Source: Stomoxys calcitrans
Lineage: Eukaryota; Arthropoda; Insecta; Diptera; Muscidae
Direction: 5' to 3'
Length of the DNA stretch: 64,000 bases
NCBI RefSeq assembly: GCF_963082655.1
Contig: NC_081552.1
Span: 66,285,083 to 66,349,082 of the forward strand
Shown here in pieces: positions 33,905 through 43,944 of this stretch (position 1 is the stretch's first letter; every line of letters begins with the position of its first letter). The position numbers were made by a program, and so were the translations under genes. The notes below the pieces were generated by a model. That model saw nothing but the letters and a program-made list of their open reading frames with translations, searched no databases and was not told the DNA's origin.

Positions 33905-34005
33905 CATGCCATATGCAAGACCATTTCTGCCCTTCTATATAGCTGGTTCGGATCCTTACCCCTTAGAAGTATTATAACATACGATTTATGATTTACGAGT
34001 AATTT
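33905..34005. other. Unassigned short stretch
   Basis: Nothing recognised apart from the second copy of the 18-bp direct repeat at 33951-33968. Confidence 0.4.
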
Positions 34006-35523
34006 TTATACCCTCCACCATAAGATGGGGGGTATACTAATTTCGTCATTCTGTTTGTAACTACTCGAAATATTCGTCTGAGACCCCATAAAGTATATAT
34101 ATTCTTGATCGTCGTGAAATTTTATGTCGATCTAGCCATGTCCGTCCGTCTGTCCGTCCGTCCGTCCGTCCGTCCGTCCGTCCGTCCGTCCGTCCGTCCG
34201 TCCGTCTGTCTGTCGAAAGCACGCTAACTTCCGAAGGAGTAAAGCTAGCCGCTTGAAATTTTGCATAAATACTTCTTGTTAGTGTAGGTCGGTTGGTATT
34301 GTAAATGGGCCATATCGGTCCATGTTTTGATATAGCTGCCATATAAACCGATCTTGGGTTTTGACTTCTTGAGCCTCTAGAGTGCGCAATTCTTATCCGA
34401 TTGGAATGAAATTTTGCACGACGTGTTTTGTTATGATATCCAACAACTGTGTCAAGTATGGTTCAAATCGGTTCATAACCTGAAATAGCTGCCATATAAA
34501 CCGATCTGGGGTCTTGACTTCTTGAGCCTCTAGCGTGCGCAATTCTTATCCGATCAGAATGAAATTTTGCACGACGTGTTTTGTTATGATATCCAACAAC
34601 TGTGCCAAGTATGGTTCAAATCGGTCTATAACCTGATATAGCTGCCATATAAATCGATCTTGGGTCTTGACTTCTTGAGCCTCTAGAGTGCGCAATTCTT
34701 ATCCGATTGGAATGAAATTTTGCACGACGTGTTTTGTTATGATACCCAACAACTGTGCCAAGTATGGTTCAAATCGGTCCATAACCTGATATAGCTGCCA
34801 TATAAAGCGATCTGGGGTCTTGACTTCTTGAGCCTCTAGAGAGCACAATTCTTATCCGATTTGAATGAATTTTTGCACCAAGTATTTCGTTATAATATCC
34901 AACAACTGTGCTAAGTATGGTTGAAATCGGTCCATAACCTGATATAGCTCTCATATAAACAGATCTGGGGATTTGACTTCTTGAGCTTCTAGAGGGCGCA
35001 ATTCCTATCCGATTTGGCTGAAATTTTGCATGACGTATTTTTACTTTCAACAACTGTGTCAAATAAGGTTCAAATCGGTTCATAACCTGATATAGCTGCC
35101 ATATAAACCGATCTGGGATCTTGACTTCTTGACCCCTAGAAGTCGCAATTATTATCCGATTTGCCTGAAATTTTGTACGACGGATCCTCTCATGACCATC
35201 AACAAACGTGTTTATTATGGTCTGAATCGGTCTATAGCCCGATACAGATCCCATATAAATCGTTCTCTCTATTTTATTTCGTGAGCCCCAATGGGCGCAA
35301 TTCTTATACGAATTGGCTGAAATTTTACACAGGTCTCCAAGATATAATTTATTTGTGGTCCGAACCGGACCATATCTTGATATCGTTTTAATAGCAGAGC
35401 AACTCTTTTCTTATATCCTTTTTTGCCTATGAAGAGATGCCGGGAAAAGAAGTCGACAAATGCGATCCATGGTTGAGGGTATATAAGATTCGGCCCGGTC
35501 GAACTTAGCACGCTTTTACTTGC
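34006..35523 (-). mobile_element. Family A element, full length, expanded tract
   Basis: Plus strand: TTTTTATACCCTCCACCATA, core, then an expanded (GTCC)n tract at 34140-34220. Eight ~153-bp units follow, then GCCTATGAAGAGATGCCGGG, the palindrome (one mismatch) and CTTTTACTTGC. The array reads open for 161 codons because the unit length is divisible by three. Confidence 0.9.
34140..34220 (-). repeat. (GTCC/GTCT)n microsatellite
   Basis: Expanded tetranucleotide tract inside the family A copy at 34006-35523; plus strand reads GTCC repeats with a few GTCT. Confidence 0.9.
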
Positions 35524-35630
35524 TTTTTGCCTAAGAAGAGATGCCGGGAAAAGAACCCGACAAATGCGACCCATGGTGGAGGGTATATAAGATTCGGCCC
35601 GGCCGAACTTAGCACGCTTTTACTTGTTTT
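35524..35630 (-). mobile_element. Extra family A 5' end fragment
   Basis: A second copy of the first ~107 bp (TTTTTGCCTAAGAAGAGATG to TTTTACTTGTT) directly behind the full element. It is better preserved than the end it abuts, with an intact palindrome. Confidence 0.85.
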
Positions 35631-35715
35631 TTGTGATATCAACACAACAAAATACTCTCTTATAGTGTTGGTTTCTTAGATGCGTAGACAATAATTAAGA
35701 CTAGTTTATTAAAAA

Positions 35716-36918
35716 ACAAGTAAAAGCGTGCTAAGTTCGGCCGGGCCGAATCTTATATACCCTACACCATGGATCGCATTTGTCGAGTTCTTTTCCCGGC
35801 ATCTCTTCTTAGGCAAAAAAGGATATAAGAAAAGAGTTGCTCTGCTATTAAAACGATATCAAGATATGGTCCGGTTCGGACCACAATTAAATTATATGTT
35901 GGAGACCTGTGTAAAATTTCAGCCAATTCGTATAAGAATTGGGCCCATTGGGGCTCACGAAGTAAAATAGAGAGAACGATTTATATGGGATCTGTATCGG
36001 GCTATAGACCGATTCAGACCATAATAAACACGTTTGTTTATGGTCATGAGAGGATCCGTCGTACAAAATTTCAGGCATATCGGATAATAATTGCGACCTC
36101 TAGGGGTCAAGAAGTCAAGATCCCAGATCGGTTTATATGGCAGCTATATCAGGTTATGAACCGATTTAAACCTTATTTGACACAGTTGTTGAAAGTACAA
36201 ATAAAATACGTCATGCAAAATTTCAGCCAAATCGGATAGGAATTGCGCCCTCTAAAAGCTCAAGAAGTCAAGACCCAAGATCGGTTTATATGGCAGCTAT
36301 ATCAGGTTATGGACCGATTTGAACCATACTTGGCACAGTTGTTGGATATCATAACAAAACCGTCGTGCGAAATTCCATTCCATTCGGATAAGAATTGCGC
36401 CCTCTAGAGGCTCAAGAAGTCAAGACCCATGATCGGTTTATATGGCAGCTACATCAGGTTATGGACCGATTTGAACTATACTTGGCACAGTTGTTGGATA
36501 TCATAACAAAACACGTCGTGCAAAATTTCATTCCAATCGGATAAGAATTGCGCACTCTAGAGGCTCAAGAAGTCAAGACCCAAGATCGGTTTATATGGTG
36601 CTATATCAAAACATGGACCGATATGGTCCATTTACAATACCAACCGACCTACACTAATAAGAAGTATTTGTGCAAAATTTCAAGCGGCTAGCTTTACTCC
36701 TTCGGAAGTTAGCGTGCTTTCGACAGACAGACGGACGGACGGACGGACGGACGGACGGACGGACAGACGGACGGACATGGCTAGATCGACATAAAATGAC
36801 ACGACGATCAAGAATATATATACTTTATGGGGTCTCAGACGAATATTTCGAGTAGTTACAAACAGAATGACGAAATTAGTATACCCCCCATCTTATGGTG
36901 GAGGGTATAATTATAAAA
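35716..36918 (+). mobile_element. Family A element, full length
   Basis: AACAAGTAAAAGCGTGC with intact palindrome, about five ~153-bp units, a long GACG tract (36728-36775), core and hairpin. The end is altered to GGGTATAATTATAAAAAT. It forms an inverted pair with 34006-35630. Confidence 0.9.
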
Positions 36919-37667
36919 ATTAAAGCATTATGTATTGTCATTAAAAGTATTAAAATAAAACAAGTAAAAGCGTATGTAGAAGGCCTCTCATGACCTTCAA
37001 CTTTGCCGTCGTGCAAAGTTTCAGCCATGTCAACATATGGTCCGGTTTGAACCACTATTAAATTAAATTTGGGGGCTCAAGAAGTAAAATAGAGGGATCG
37101 ATTTATATGGGAGATGTATCGGGCTATAGACCGATTCAAACCATAATAAACACGTTTATTGACGGTCATGAGAGAATCCGTCGTACAAAATTTCAGGCAA
37201 ATCGGATAATAATTGCGACCTCTACAGGCTCAAGAGGTCGAGATCCCAGATCGGTTTATATGACACTATATCAGGTTATGAACCGATTTGAACCATACTT
37301 GGCACAGTTGTTGGATATCATAACAAAACAGGTCGTGCCAAATTCATTCAAATCGGATAAGAATTGCGCCCTCAAGTCAAGAAGTCAGGACCCAAGATCG
37401 GTTTATATGACAGCTATATCAGGTAATAAACCGATTTGAACCATTCTTGGAACAGTTGTTGGATATCATGACAAAACACGTCGTGCGAAATTTCATTCCA
37501 ATCGGATAAGAATTGCGCACTCTAGAGGCTCTAGAAGTCAAGACCCAAGATCGGTTTATATGGCAGCTATATCAGGTTATGGACCGATTTGAATCATACT
37601 TAGCGCAGTTGTTGGATATTATAACAAGACACGTCGTGCAAAATTCATTAAAATCGGATAAGAATTG

Positions 37668-39954
37668 CTGTTGTTGTTGTCTGCTTGATTCTGTTGAGTG
37701 TCAAGACCCAGGAACTCCGCGACTAAAATGGGGTGCGTCCAAAGGGATCTGGGTCTGAGTCGAGTGGGTCTGGCCGGGCAGTTAAACAGGTGACGTGTAT
37801 CGTGCGGTCCCTGGTTACAGTCGGGACATACATCTTGCACGTCGGTATCAATCCTAGCTCTGTGGGAATTGAGGCGGCTGCATCTGCCGGAACGTAATTG
37901 AGCCAGAACCACTCTGGTTTGCCGGGGGAGGTCGATTTCTTCAGGTGCAATGGGTGGCGGTCGTTCTCCAAGGACTACATTCACCCGGTAGCCAATTAAC
38001 GCGTTTGCTACCGTGTCTGCATGAATGTTGTTCAGACCCGCTTAATATGCCGCTTGATCTAGAGGTTCTCTCTTGTAGCGCTGGACCTCACGCTCTAGAT
38101 CGTGTAGATCTAGAGCGTCCACAAGAGGATGATTTGGATGATTTCTGCGATAACAGCCCAAAAGGTATTGCTTAGACAGCATGTAGTTATGTCTTCGCAC
38201 TGGTAGGATCTTTGTCTCCTGATGGAGGTGGTCCACATGAGAACTAAGGAGACAGCCCGTCGCAGTTCGGAGGGCGACATTCTGACAGATCTGAATATTA
38301 TTCCACTGCGTGTCACAAAGTTGACGTGACCACACTGGCGCTGCATAACTTACCACAGACCGGCCAATTGCTTTGTACGTGGTCAACAAGGTTTCTTTGT
38401 CTGCACCCCAAGTGCTGCCAGCGAGTGACTTGAGGACCTTGTTTCTACTTTTAACTTTATTGCAGATTGCTGGGGCATGTGGGGAGAAAGTGTAGGAGCT
38501 GTCAAATGTGTTTGGGACACTTGATGGTCGGAATCATTTCTCCATCGACCATCACAGTCAGCTCAGAATTCACCTCACGCGTATTTGTAGTGAACAGTGT
38601 GGCTGAAGATTTGGTGGCGGATATCTTCAGATTTCTTGCAGCGAAATATGAGGCAAGCTCGTTGAGGTAGACGTTCAACCTATCGCAGATGTCATCAATG
38701 GGTGGGGGGCCTGATGCCATGATCGTACAGTCGTCCGCATATGATACGATCTCTATGCCGTCTGGAGGAGGTGGGATGGAGGATAGGTAGAGGTTAACCA
38801 GAGCCGGAGATATCACCCCACCTTGGGGAACTCCCTATTTCACTCTACGGTGTTTAGACTTCTTATCCCTAAATTCCACAAATGACTGACTGGCCACACA
38901 GATAATTCGCGACCCAACGTTTCAGGCCTGGCTGGAGGGACGTGTTGGCGATGTCCTCAAATAATTTGGCATGGCTGACCGTGTCGAATGCCTTCGATAG
39001 GTCCAGTGCCACGAGGACCGTCCTATCACATGGCCTGGGCTGATTGAAGCCACAGCAAATATGTGCGGTGATGGCATGCAAAGCTGTTGTTGTGCTGTGC
39101 AGTCTCCGAAATCCGTGTTGATGCTCGGCGAATGGAAATTCTCCTACGAGGCTCGGGTGAAGTAATGCCTTAAGCGTCTTAGCCACTGGTGAGAGAAGGG
39201 AGATCGGTCTGTACGACTCCCCCAAACTCGGGTCTTTACCAGGCTTCTGTAGCGGGATCACTCTGCCCATTTTCCAGACATCGGGAACTATAAGAGTGTT
39301 CAATGACAGGTTAAGGACAGTGGTAAGGTACTCAACTCCAGATAAATCCAGATTCTTCAGCATCAATGTAGAGATTCCGTCGGGGCCCAACGCCTTGGAA
39401 GGTTTGGCGCCACGGATGACATTCGTAACTTCGCCCACGGTAAATTGTGATGGCTGTTCATCGGCTCGGAGACCACGAATACGGCGAATGGCTCTCCTCC
39501 TTGCCCTGTCTCTCTCGGGATGCACAATAAATTGACGGTTGAACAACCTGGCGCATCTCTTGGGATCAGTCACGGTTAACTCGCCAAAAGTGACTGAGGT
39601 CTTGTCGTCCCGTCTACCGGGGTTCGAGAGAGACTTAACAGTGGCCCACAATTTGCCTGCACCGGTGCCTAAGTTACATTGCTCCAAGTGTTCCAGCCAC
39701 AAATTCCGCTTGTGTTCGTTGACTACCCTGTTTATTTCCAGATTCAGCTCGCTGATTCTGTGGTTAGCGGGGTCCATAGCACGAATCCCATCACGCTCGT
39801 CTGCGAGTACCACTGCTTGCGCCGGGAAATTGGGTCGCACTTGCGGTATTCGACCGGCTGGTATAAAGCGACGACGACATAGTCCGACGACGAGGACGCC
39901 GAAGGCGACGACGGCGACGCTTGTGACCCACTGCTGGCTATGTTCGCACAGCAC
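37668..39954 (-). pseudogene. LINE reverse transcriptase, frameshifted and stopped
   Basis: This enzyme would copy element RNA onto nicked chromosomal DNA. Pre-RT region from about 39850 (PAQAVVLADERDGIRAMDP). RT blocks: PSKALGPDGISTLMLKN, GRVIPLQKPGKDP, YRPISLLSPVAKTLKALLHP, FAEHQHGFRRLHSTTTALHA, and VLVALDLSKAFDTVSH with the first catalytic Asp. Then GVPQGGVISPA (about 38810-38834) and SYADDCTIM, with the YADD box at 38730-38741. The frame breaks near 38885, a TAG stands for the expected Gln before GVPQGG (38835-38837), another frameshift lies near 38500, and there is a stop at 38042-38044. The C-terminal part (37619-37984) keeps VCPDCNQGPHDTRHLFNCP, a Cys/His motif typical of LINE tails. 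It is dead, but every core RT motif can be read. Confidence 0.9.
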
Positions 39955-40264
39955 CTAGCGACATAGCCAGTATGACTATAATTCCGTTGCGAAGTTAGGC
40001 CAGAGCAAGAACGGAAATGTACCCACTCCAAGCACCGGTTACACCTCACCGACACTGACCGATGATGAAGGCGGTTCTGGCAAACGGAACAGAACCAGGG
40101 TCCGGGGTTCTTTTCAATCCCGGCACGGACCAGAAGCATACGGAGAAGGCACTCCGGGATGTGCCTCTCCCATGACGAAAAAAGACGAACGCGTACACTG
40201 AGGCGGCAGCCCTTGCCGATGAAGATTCCATCGGGTCAATACGGTGCGTACAACCGGCTGCCAT
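39744..40264 (-). pseudogene. LINE leader with 2A-like motif and PHD-like zinc finger
   Basis: From the Met at 40139 the frame reads MLLVRAGIEKNPGPWFCSVC. GIEKNPGP (40098-40121) fits the 2A ribosome-skipping consensus DxExNPGP apart from Gly for the first Asp. It is followed at once by a finger-like pattern: CSVC, then RCNRCLEWVHFRSC and a later CC pair. The frame is open upstream of this Met (ending RHIPECLLR), so the Met need not be the start. A candidate start for the leader lies at 40264 (MAAGCTHRIDP), in another frame. After the finger comes a Ser-rich stretch (PSSPSASSSSD) and the frame is lost about where the endonuclease should begin. 2A-like motifs are known at the N-termini of some trypanosome and animal LINE proteins. 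Whether skipping occurs here is unknown. Confidence 0.7.
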
Positions 40265-40645
40265 GGGATTGAAATAAGAATTGGATAAGGATAAGAATTG
40301 AATAAGGATAAGAATTGCGCCCTCAAGAGGCTCAAAAAATCAAGACCCAAGATCGGTTTATATGATAGCTATATCAAAACATGGACCGATATGGCCCATT
40401 TACAATATTAACCGACCTACACTAATAAGAAGCATTTTTGCAAAATTTCAAGCGGCTAGCTTTACTCCTTCGGAAGTAAGCGTGCTTTCGACAGACAGAC
40501 GGACGGACATGGCTAGATCGACATAAATTGTCGCGACGATCAAGAATATATATACTTTATGGGGTCTCAAACGAATATTTCGAGTAGATACAAACAGAAT
40601 GACGAAATTAGTATACCCCCCATCTAATGGTGGAGGGTATAAAAA

Positions 40646-41148
40646 TCAATTTGTGTTTGTTTGTAGGTTTGTTTGTTTGTTTGTGTGTTCCTTATAGACT
40701 CAGAAACAGCTGAACCGATTTTCTTGAAATTTTCACAGATGTTGCATAATGACCCCGTGGTGAAAATAGGGTACTACATTTTTTGATATTTCAAGGGGGG
40801 CGGACCCTCCCCCTTACCCTAATTTTCAGAAACGCCAGATATCGGTGATGGGTGCTGCGATTTAAGCAAAATTTTGTGTGCTCTCATATAGAACTCTAAA
40901 AATAAAAATTTGGTATCCAAATTTCGGATGGGGTACCTAGGGGGACTGCCCCACCCTAAAACCTACCAAACATATATTTAGGCCAATCACGACAACATGG
41001 GACTCAAATGAAAGTTATTTAGGACAAGAAAACGTATCTGATATCCAATTGTCGGACCAAGTGCTGGGAGGACCACCCCAAGTCCCAAAACACCCCTAAA
41101 TCGGACATATTTACCGACAATGGCAATGTGGGACTCAAATGAAAGGTA
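40646..41148 (+). mobile_element. Family H Helitron-like 5' part
   Basis: Begins at ATCAATTTGTGTTTGTTTG directly behind the family A end, then AAACAGCTGAACCGATTTTC, GGGGCGGACCCTCCCCCTTA and two to three ~130-bp units. It is cut at 41148 by a LINE fragment and matches the start of 41796-43944. Confidence 0.75.
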
Positions 41149-41795
41149 GGGCACGCAATTTTGAATATCCCTGACCAACGACAGAGTAATCATATCGACT
41201 CTGTCGTTGGTCAGGGATATTCAAAATTGCGTGCCCTCTGGGCCACTCAGTCGGTTACTCCGCTGCGGGTTAGGTCTCTCTTGGCAAAGACTTATCTTGT
41301 TCCTGGCATTCTCTACGGCTGTGAGTTGTTTGCTAATTGCGACTCGGTAAGTAGACGTAAGCTAAACACCTTTTTTAATAGCGTTACTCGTTATGTATTT
41401 GGCTTGAGACAGCGCGATTTCATCTCTGAATACTCTTTATCTCTGTATGGCGTCTCCTTACAGCAATTGTTGTTCCTTAGATCGATTACTTTCCTGCATA
41501 AACTGATCTACACGCAGGCACCACAATATCTGTATGGATTTATTGATTTCGCCAGATCTACTAGAGGTAAAAGAATCATTCCCAAAATGTATCGGAGGCT
41601 TGTTTCTGAATGGCATATGTTCATATTCGCTGTACGTCTCTGGAATTCTCTTCCTAACGATCTGCAATTACTCAGTAACTCGGCAACATTAAAAACCAGA
41701 CTTTGGAAACATTTTACTGCATTAAGTTGATGAATATACTTCTTCTATACCCACATCTTCTATACTATACTTCTATACTATACCCACATCTTTCT
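41149..41795 (+). mobile_element. 5'-truncated LINE fragment starting with a hairpin
   Basis: Inserted in family H. The first 88 bp are a perfect 39-bp inverted repeat (41149-41187 and 41198-41236) around a 10-bp spacer. The coding tail follows to 41730, then a short repetitive 3' end with several TTCTATAC and TATACCCACATCTT motifs, and then a new Helitron 5' end at 41796. Confidence 0.85.
41188..41730 (+). pseudogene. LINE reverse transcriptase C-terminal region (fragment)
   Basis: Open frame to a natural-looking stop at 41730. It includes HIDSVVGQGYSKLRALW, PLRVRSLLAKTYLVPGILYG, VTRYVFGLRQRDFISEYS, FIDFARSTRGKRIIPKM and FAVRLWNSLPNDLQLLSNS, ending near LKTRLWKHF. This is the thumb and C-terminal domain that follows the catalytic core in Jockey/CR1-type LINEs. 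The motif FARSTRGKRIIP parallels FARSNRGLEIIPHR in the LINE at 43945-48575, so the two families are related. The catalytic core is absent because of 5' truncation. Codons upstream of 41198 belong to the inverted copy. This fragment has no frameshift, suggesting a fairly young insertion. Confidence 0.85.
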
Positions 41796-43944
41796 TCTTA
41801 TATATAAAAATCAATTTGTGTGTGTTTGTAGGTTTGTTTGTTTGTATGTTTGTGTGTTCCTTATAGACTCAGAAACGGCTGAACCAATTTTCTTGAAATT
41901 TTCACAGATGGTGCACAATTACCCAGTGGTGAAAATAAGGTACTACATTTTTGACATCTGAAGGGGGGACGGACCCTCCCCCTTACCATAATTTTCAGAA
42001 ACGCCAGATCTCGGAGATGGGTGGTGCAATTTAAGCGAAATTTTGTGTGCACTCATATGTGCCCTAAAAATAAAAATTTGGTATCCAAATTTCGAATGGG
42101 GTACCTAGGGGGGCTGCCCCACCCTAAAACCTACCAAACATATATTTGGGCCAATCACGACAACATGGGACTCAAATGAAAGGTATTTAGGACAAGAAAA
42201 CGTATCTGATATCCAATTGTCGGACTAAGTGCTAGGAGGACCACCCCAAGCCTCAAAACACCCCTAAATTGGACATATTCGCCGACAATGGCAATATGGG
42301 ACTCAAATGATAGGTATTTGCGAGTAGAATACGAATCTGATATCCAAATTTTGGACCACGTTTCTGAGGGTCCACCCCTTCCCCAAAACACCCTCCAAAC
42401 AGGACTTATTAACTGACCGTGGGAATATGGGGCTTAAATAAAAAGTATTTGAGTGTAGAATACGAATCTGATACCCAAATATGGGACAAATAATATGAGG
42501 GGCCGCCTCTCCCCAAAAGCATCCCCAAAGGGGGCAAATTTACGACCATAGCAATACGAGGCTCAAATGGAAGGTCTTTGGGAGTAAAGCACGAATCTGA
42601 TATCAATATTCGGGAAAAGTGTCTATGGGGCCACCCCACCTCCACAACACCACCCAAATATGAGTATTTGCTGACTATTGCAATATTAGGCTCAAATAAG
42701 TGGGTTTCTAAAGTGGAACACGAATCCGATATATATTTTCAAGCCCAACTCACTGAGCGGCCGCCCATCCCCCAAGCCGGTCATCTTTGCCGACTATGGA
42801 AATATGGAATTAAAATAAAAGGTATTTGGGAGTAGACCATGAATCTGACATCAATATTAGGGACCAACTGTCTAGAGGACGTCCCACCACCATAACAACC
42901 CAAGTAGGACGTATTTGCTCACCAAGACAATTTGGGTCTTTAAGAGAGTGGAACTAAATATTCATAGTTTTTAGGGCCAATACCCCAAACCGGACATACT
43001 TGCTGACTTTTGCAATAAGGGGTTTAAGTGAAAGGTATTTAATAATAGAAAATGAATTTGATATCCAATTTTGAGGGCAATGGTAATATGGGGTTCAAAT
43101 AAATGATATATATTGTAGATATATGTGAATATATAGCACGTCGTTGACATATTTTCCGGGCTTAGTGTTTGAGGGACCACCCCAATCCACAAAACACCCC
43201 TAAATCGGGCATATTAACCGACCATGTCAATGTGGAGCTTAAATGAAAGATATTGGGGGTAGAGCAAGAAATGCTACCCATTTTCGGGACCAATTTTCTG
43301 GGGATCTATCCCTTTCCCAAAATACTCCACAAACAGCAATTTTTTAGTGACCATCGCAATATGGGGCTCAAATAAAGTTATTTAGGAGTAGAATACGAAT
43401 TTTATATATCCAAATCTAGGACCATGTATTTAGGGCATCACCACTTCCCCAAAGGGTTAAAGTTTTTCGACCATGCCAATATGTGGCTCAAATGAAAGTT
43501 ATTTGAGATAAGAAAACGAATTTGATAACCTATTTTGGGTCCATGTGTTTGGGGGACGCCTCATCCTGAAAACTTCTCTTAAGCCAATGGCAATAAGGGG
43601 TTTAAATAAATGGTATTTGAGAGAAGAGCACGATGCTGATATTTTTTCAGGGCCAAGTATCTGAGGGACCACCTCTCCCCCGAAAACACCACTAAATCAG
43701 ACATCATGAAAATATCGGGCTGAAATGAAGTATTTTAAAATGGAGTACACCTTACATCCAAACTTTAATTCGCAGACGGATAAATATCATATGGGACTCA
43801 GATAAAGGCACTTATATATTAAACTGTTAGTCAAGTTAGCATGGTATTTCACTAAATGATCTTTAATTGTCGAAAATAAATATTCCAAGGAAACTTTTGT
43901 TCTATATAAAGTAAAAGAAGGCGCAGCGGAGCAGGCCCGGCTAG
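41796..43944 (+). mobile_element. Helitron-like element (family H), both ends present
   Basis: 2,149 bp, from TCTTATATATAAAAATCAAT at 41796 to a GC-rich end GCGCAGCGGAGCAGGCCCGG and CTAG at 43941-43944, followed by T. The interior is a 5' segment with CGGCTGAACCAATTTTCTTG, then about thirteen ~130-bp units (CGAATCTGATATCCAAAT, ACTCAAATGAAAGGTATTTG). No Rep or helicase coding sequence, so non-autonomous. Confidence 0.8.

Larger units (their letters stand above)
37668..40288 (-). mobile_element. Non-LTR retrotransposon (LINE) with internal deletion
   Basis: Minus-strand LINE inside a family A unit. The target sequence GGATAAGAATTG flanks it (37656-37667 and 40289-40300, plus a further copy at 40306-40317). 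In 5'-to-3' order: leader with 2A-like motif and PHD-like finger (40264 to about 39850), pre-RT region, reverse transcriptase, C-terminal Cys/His motif, and a (TTG)n tail at the left. The apurinic-type endonuclease expected between finger and RT is missing. The clade is uncertain; a CR1/Jockey-group affinity is my best guess. Confidence 0.9.
36959..40645 (+). mobile_element. Family A element split by a LINE
   Basis: Begins AACAAGTAAAAGCGT, but the palindrome and first ~100 bp are deleted. About four units follow up to 37667. It resumes at about 40289 with GGATAAGAATTGCGCC, runs through the leader and a short GACG tract, and ends at GGGTATAAAAA (40645). Confidence 0.85.

Noticed and set aside
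34769..35254. Long open frames inside family A arrays (161 aa here; also 127-147 aa at 28145, 60802, 62220 and 19805)
   Set aside because: The unit is 153 bp (51 codons), so any stop-free unit repeats in frame. The frames start and stop inside arrays, occur on both strands and have no domain. They are not genes.
37668..40288. Assignment of the LINE to a named clade
   Set aside because: The motifs prove a non-LTR reverse transcriptase, but without alignment I cannot separate CR1-, Jockey- and related groups.
38110..40350. Several plus-strand frames over the LINE (for example 139 aa at 39539)
   Set aside because: Antisense shadows of the minus-strand reverse transcriptase, whose motifs are clear.
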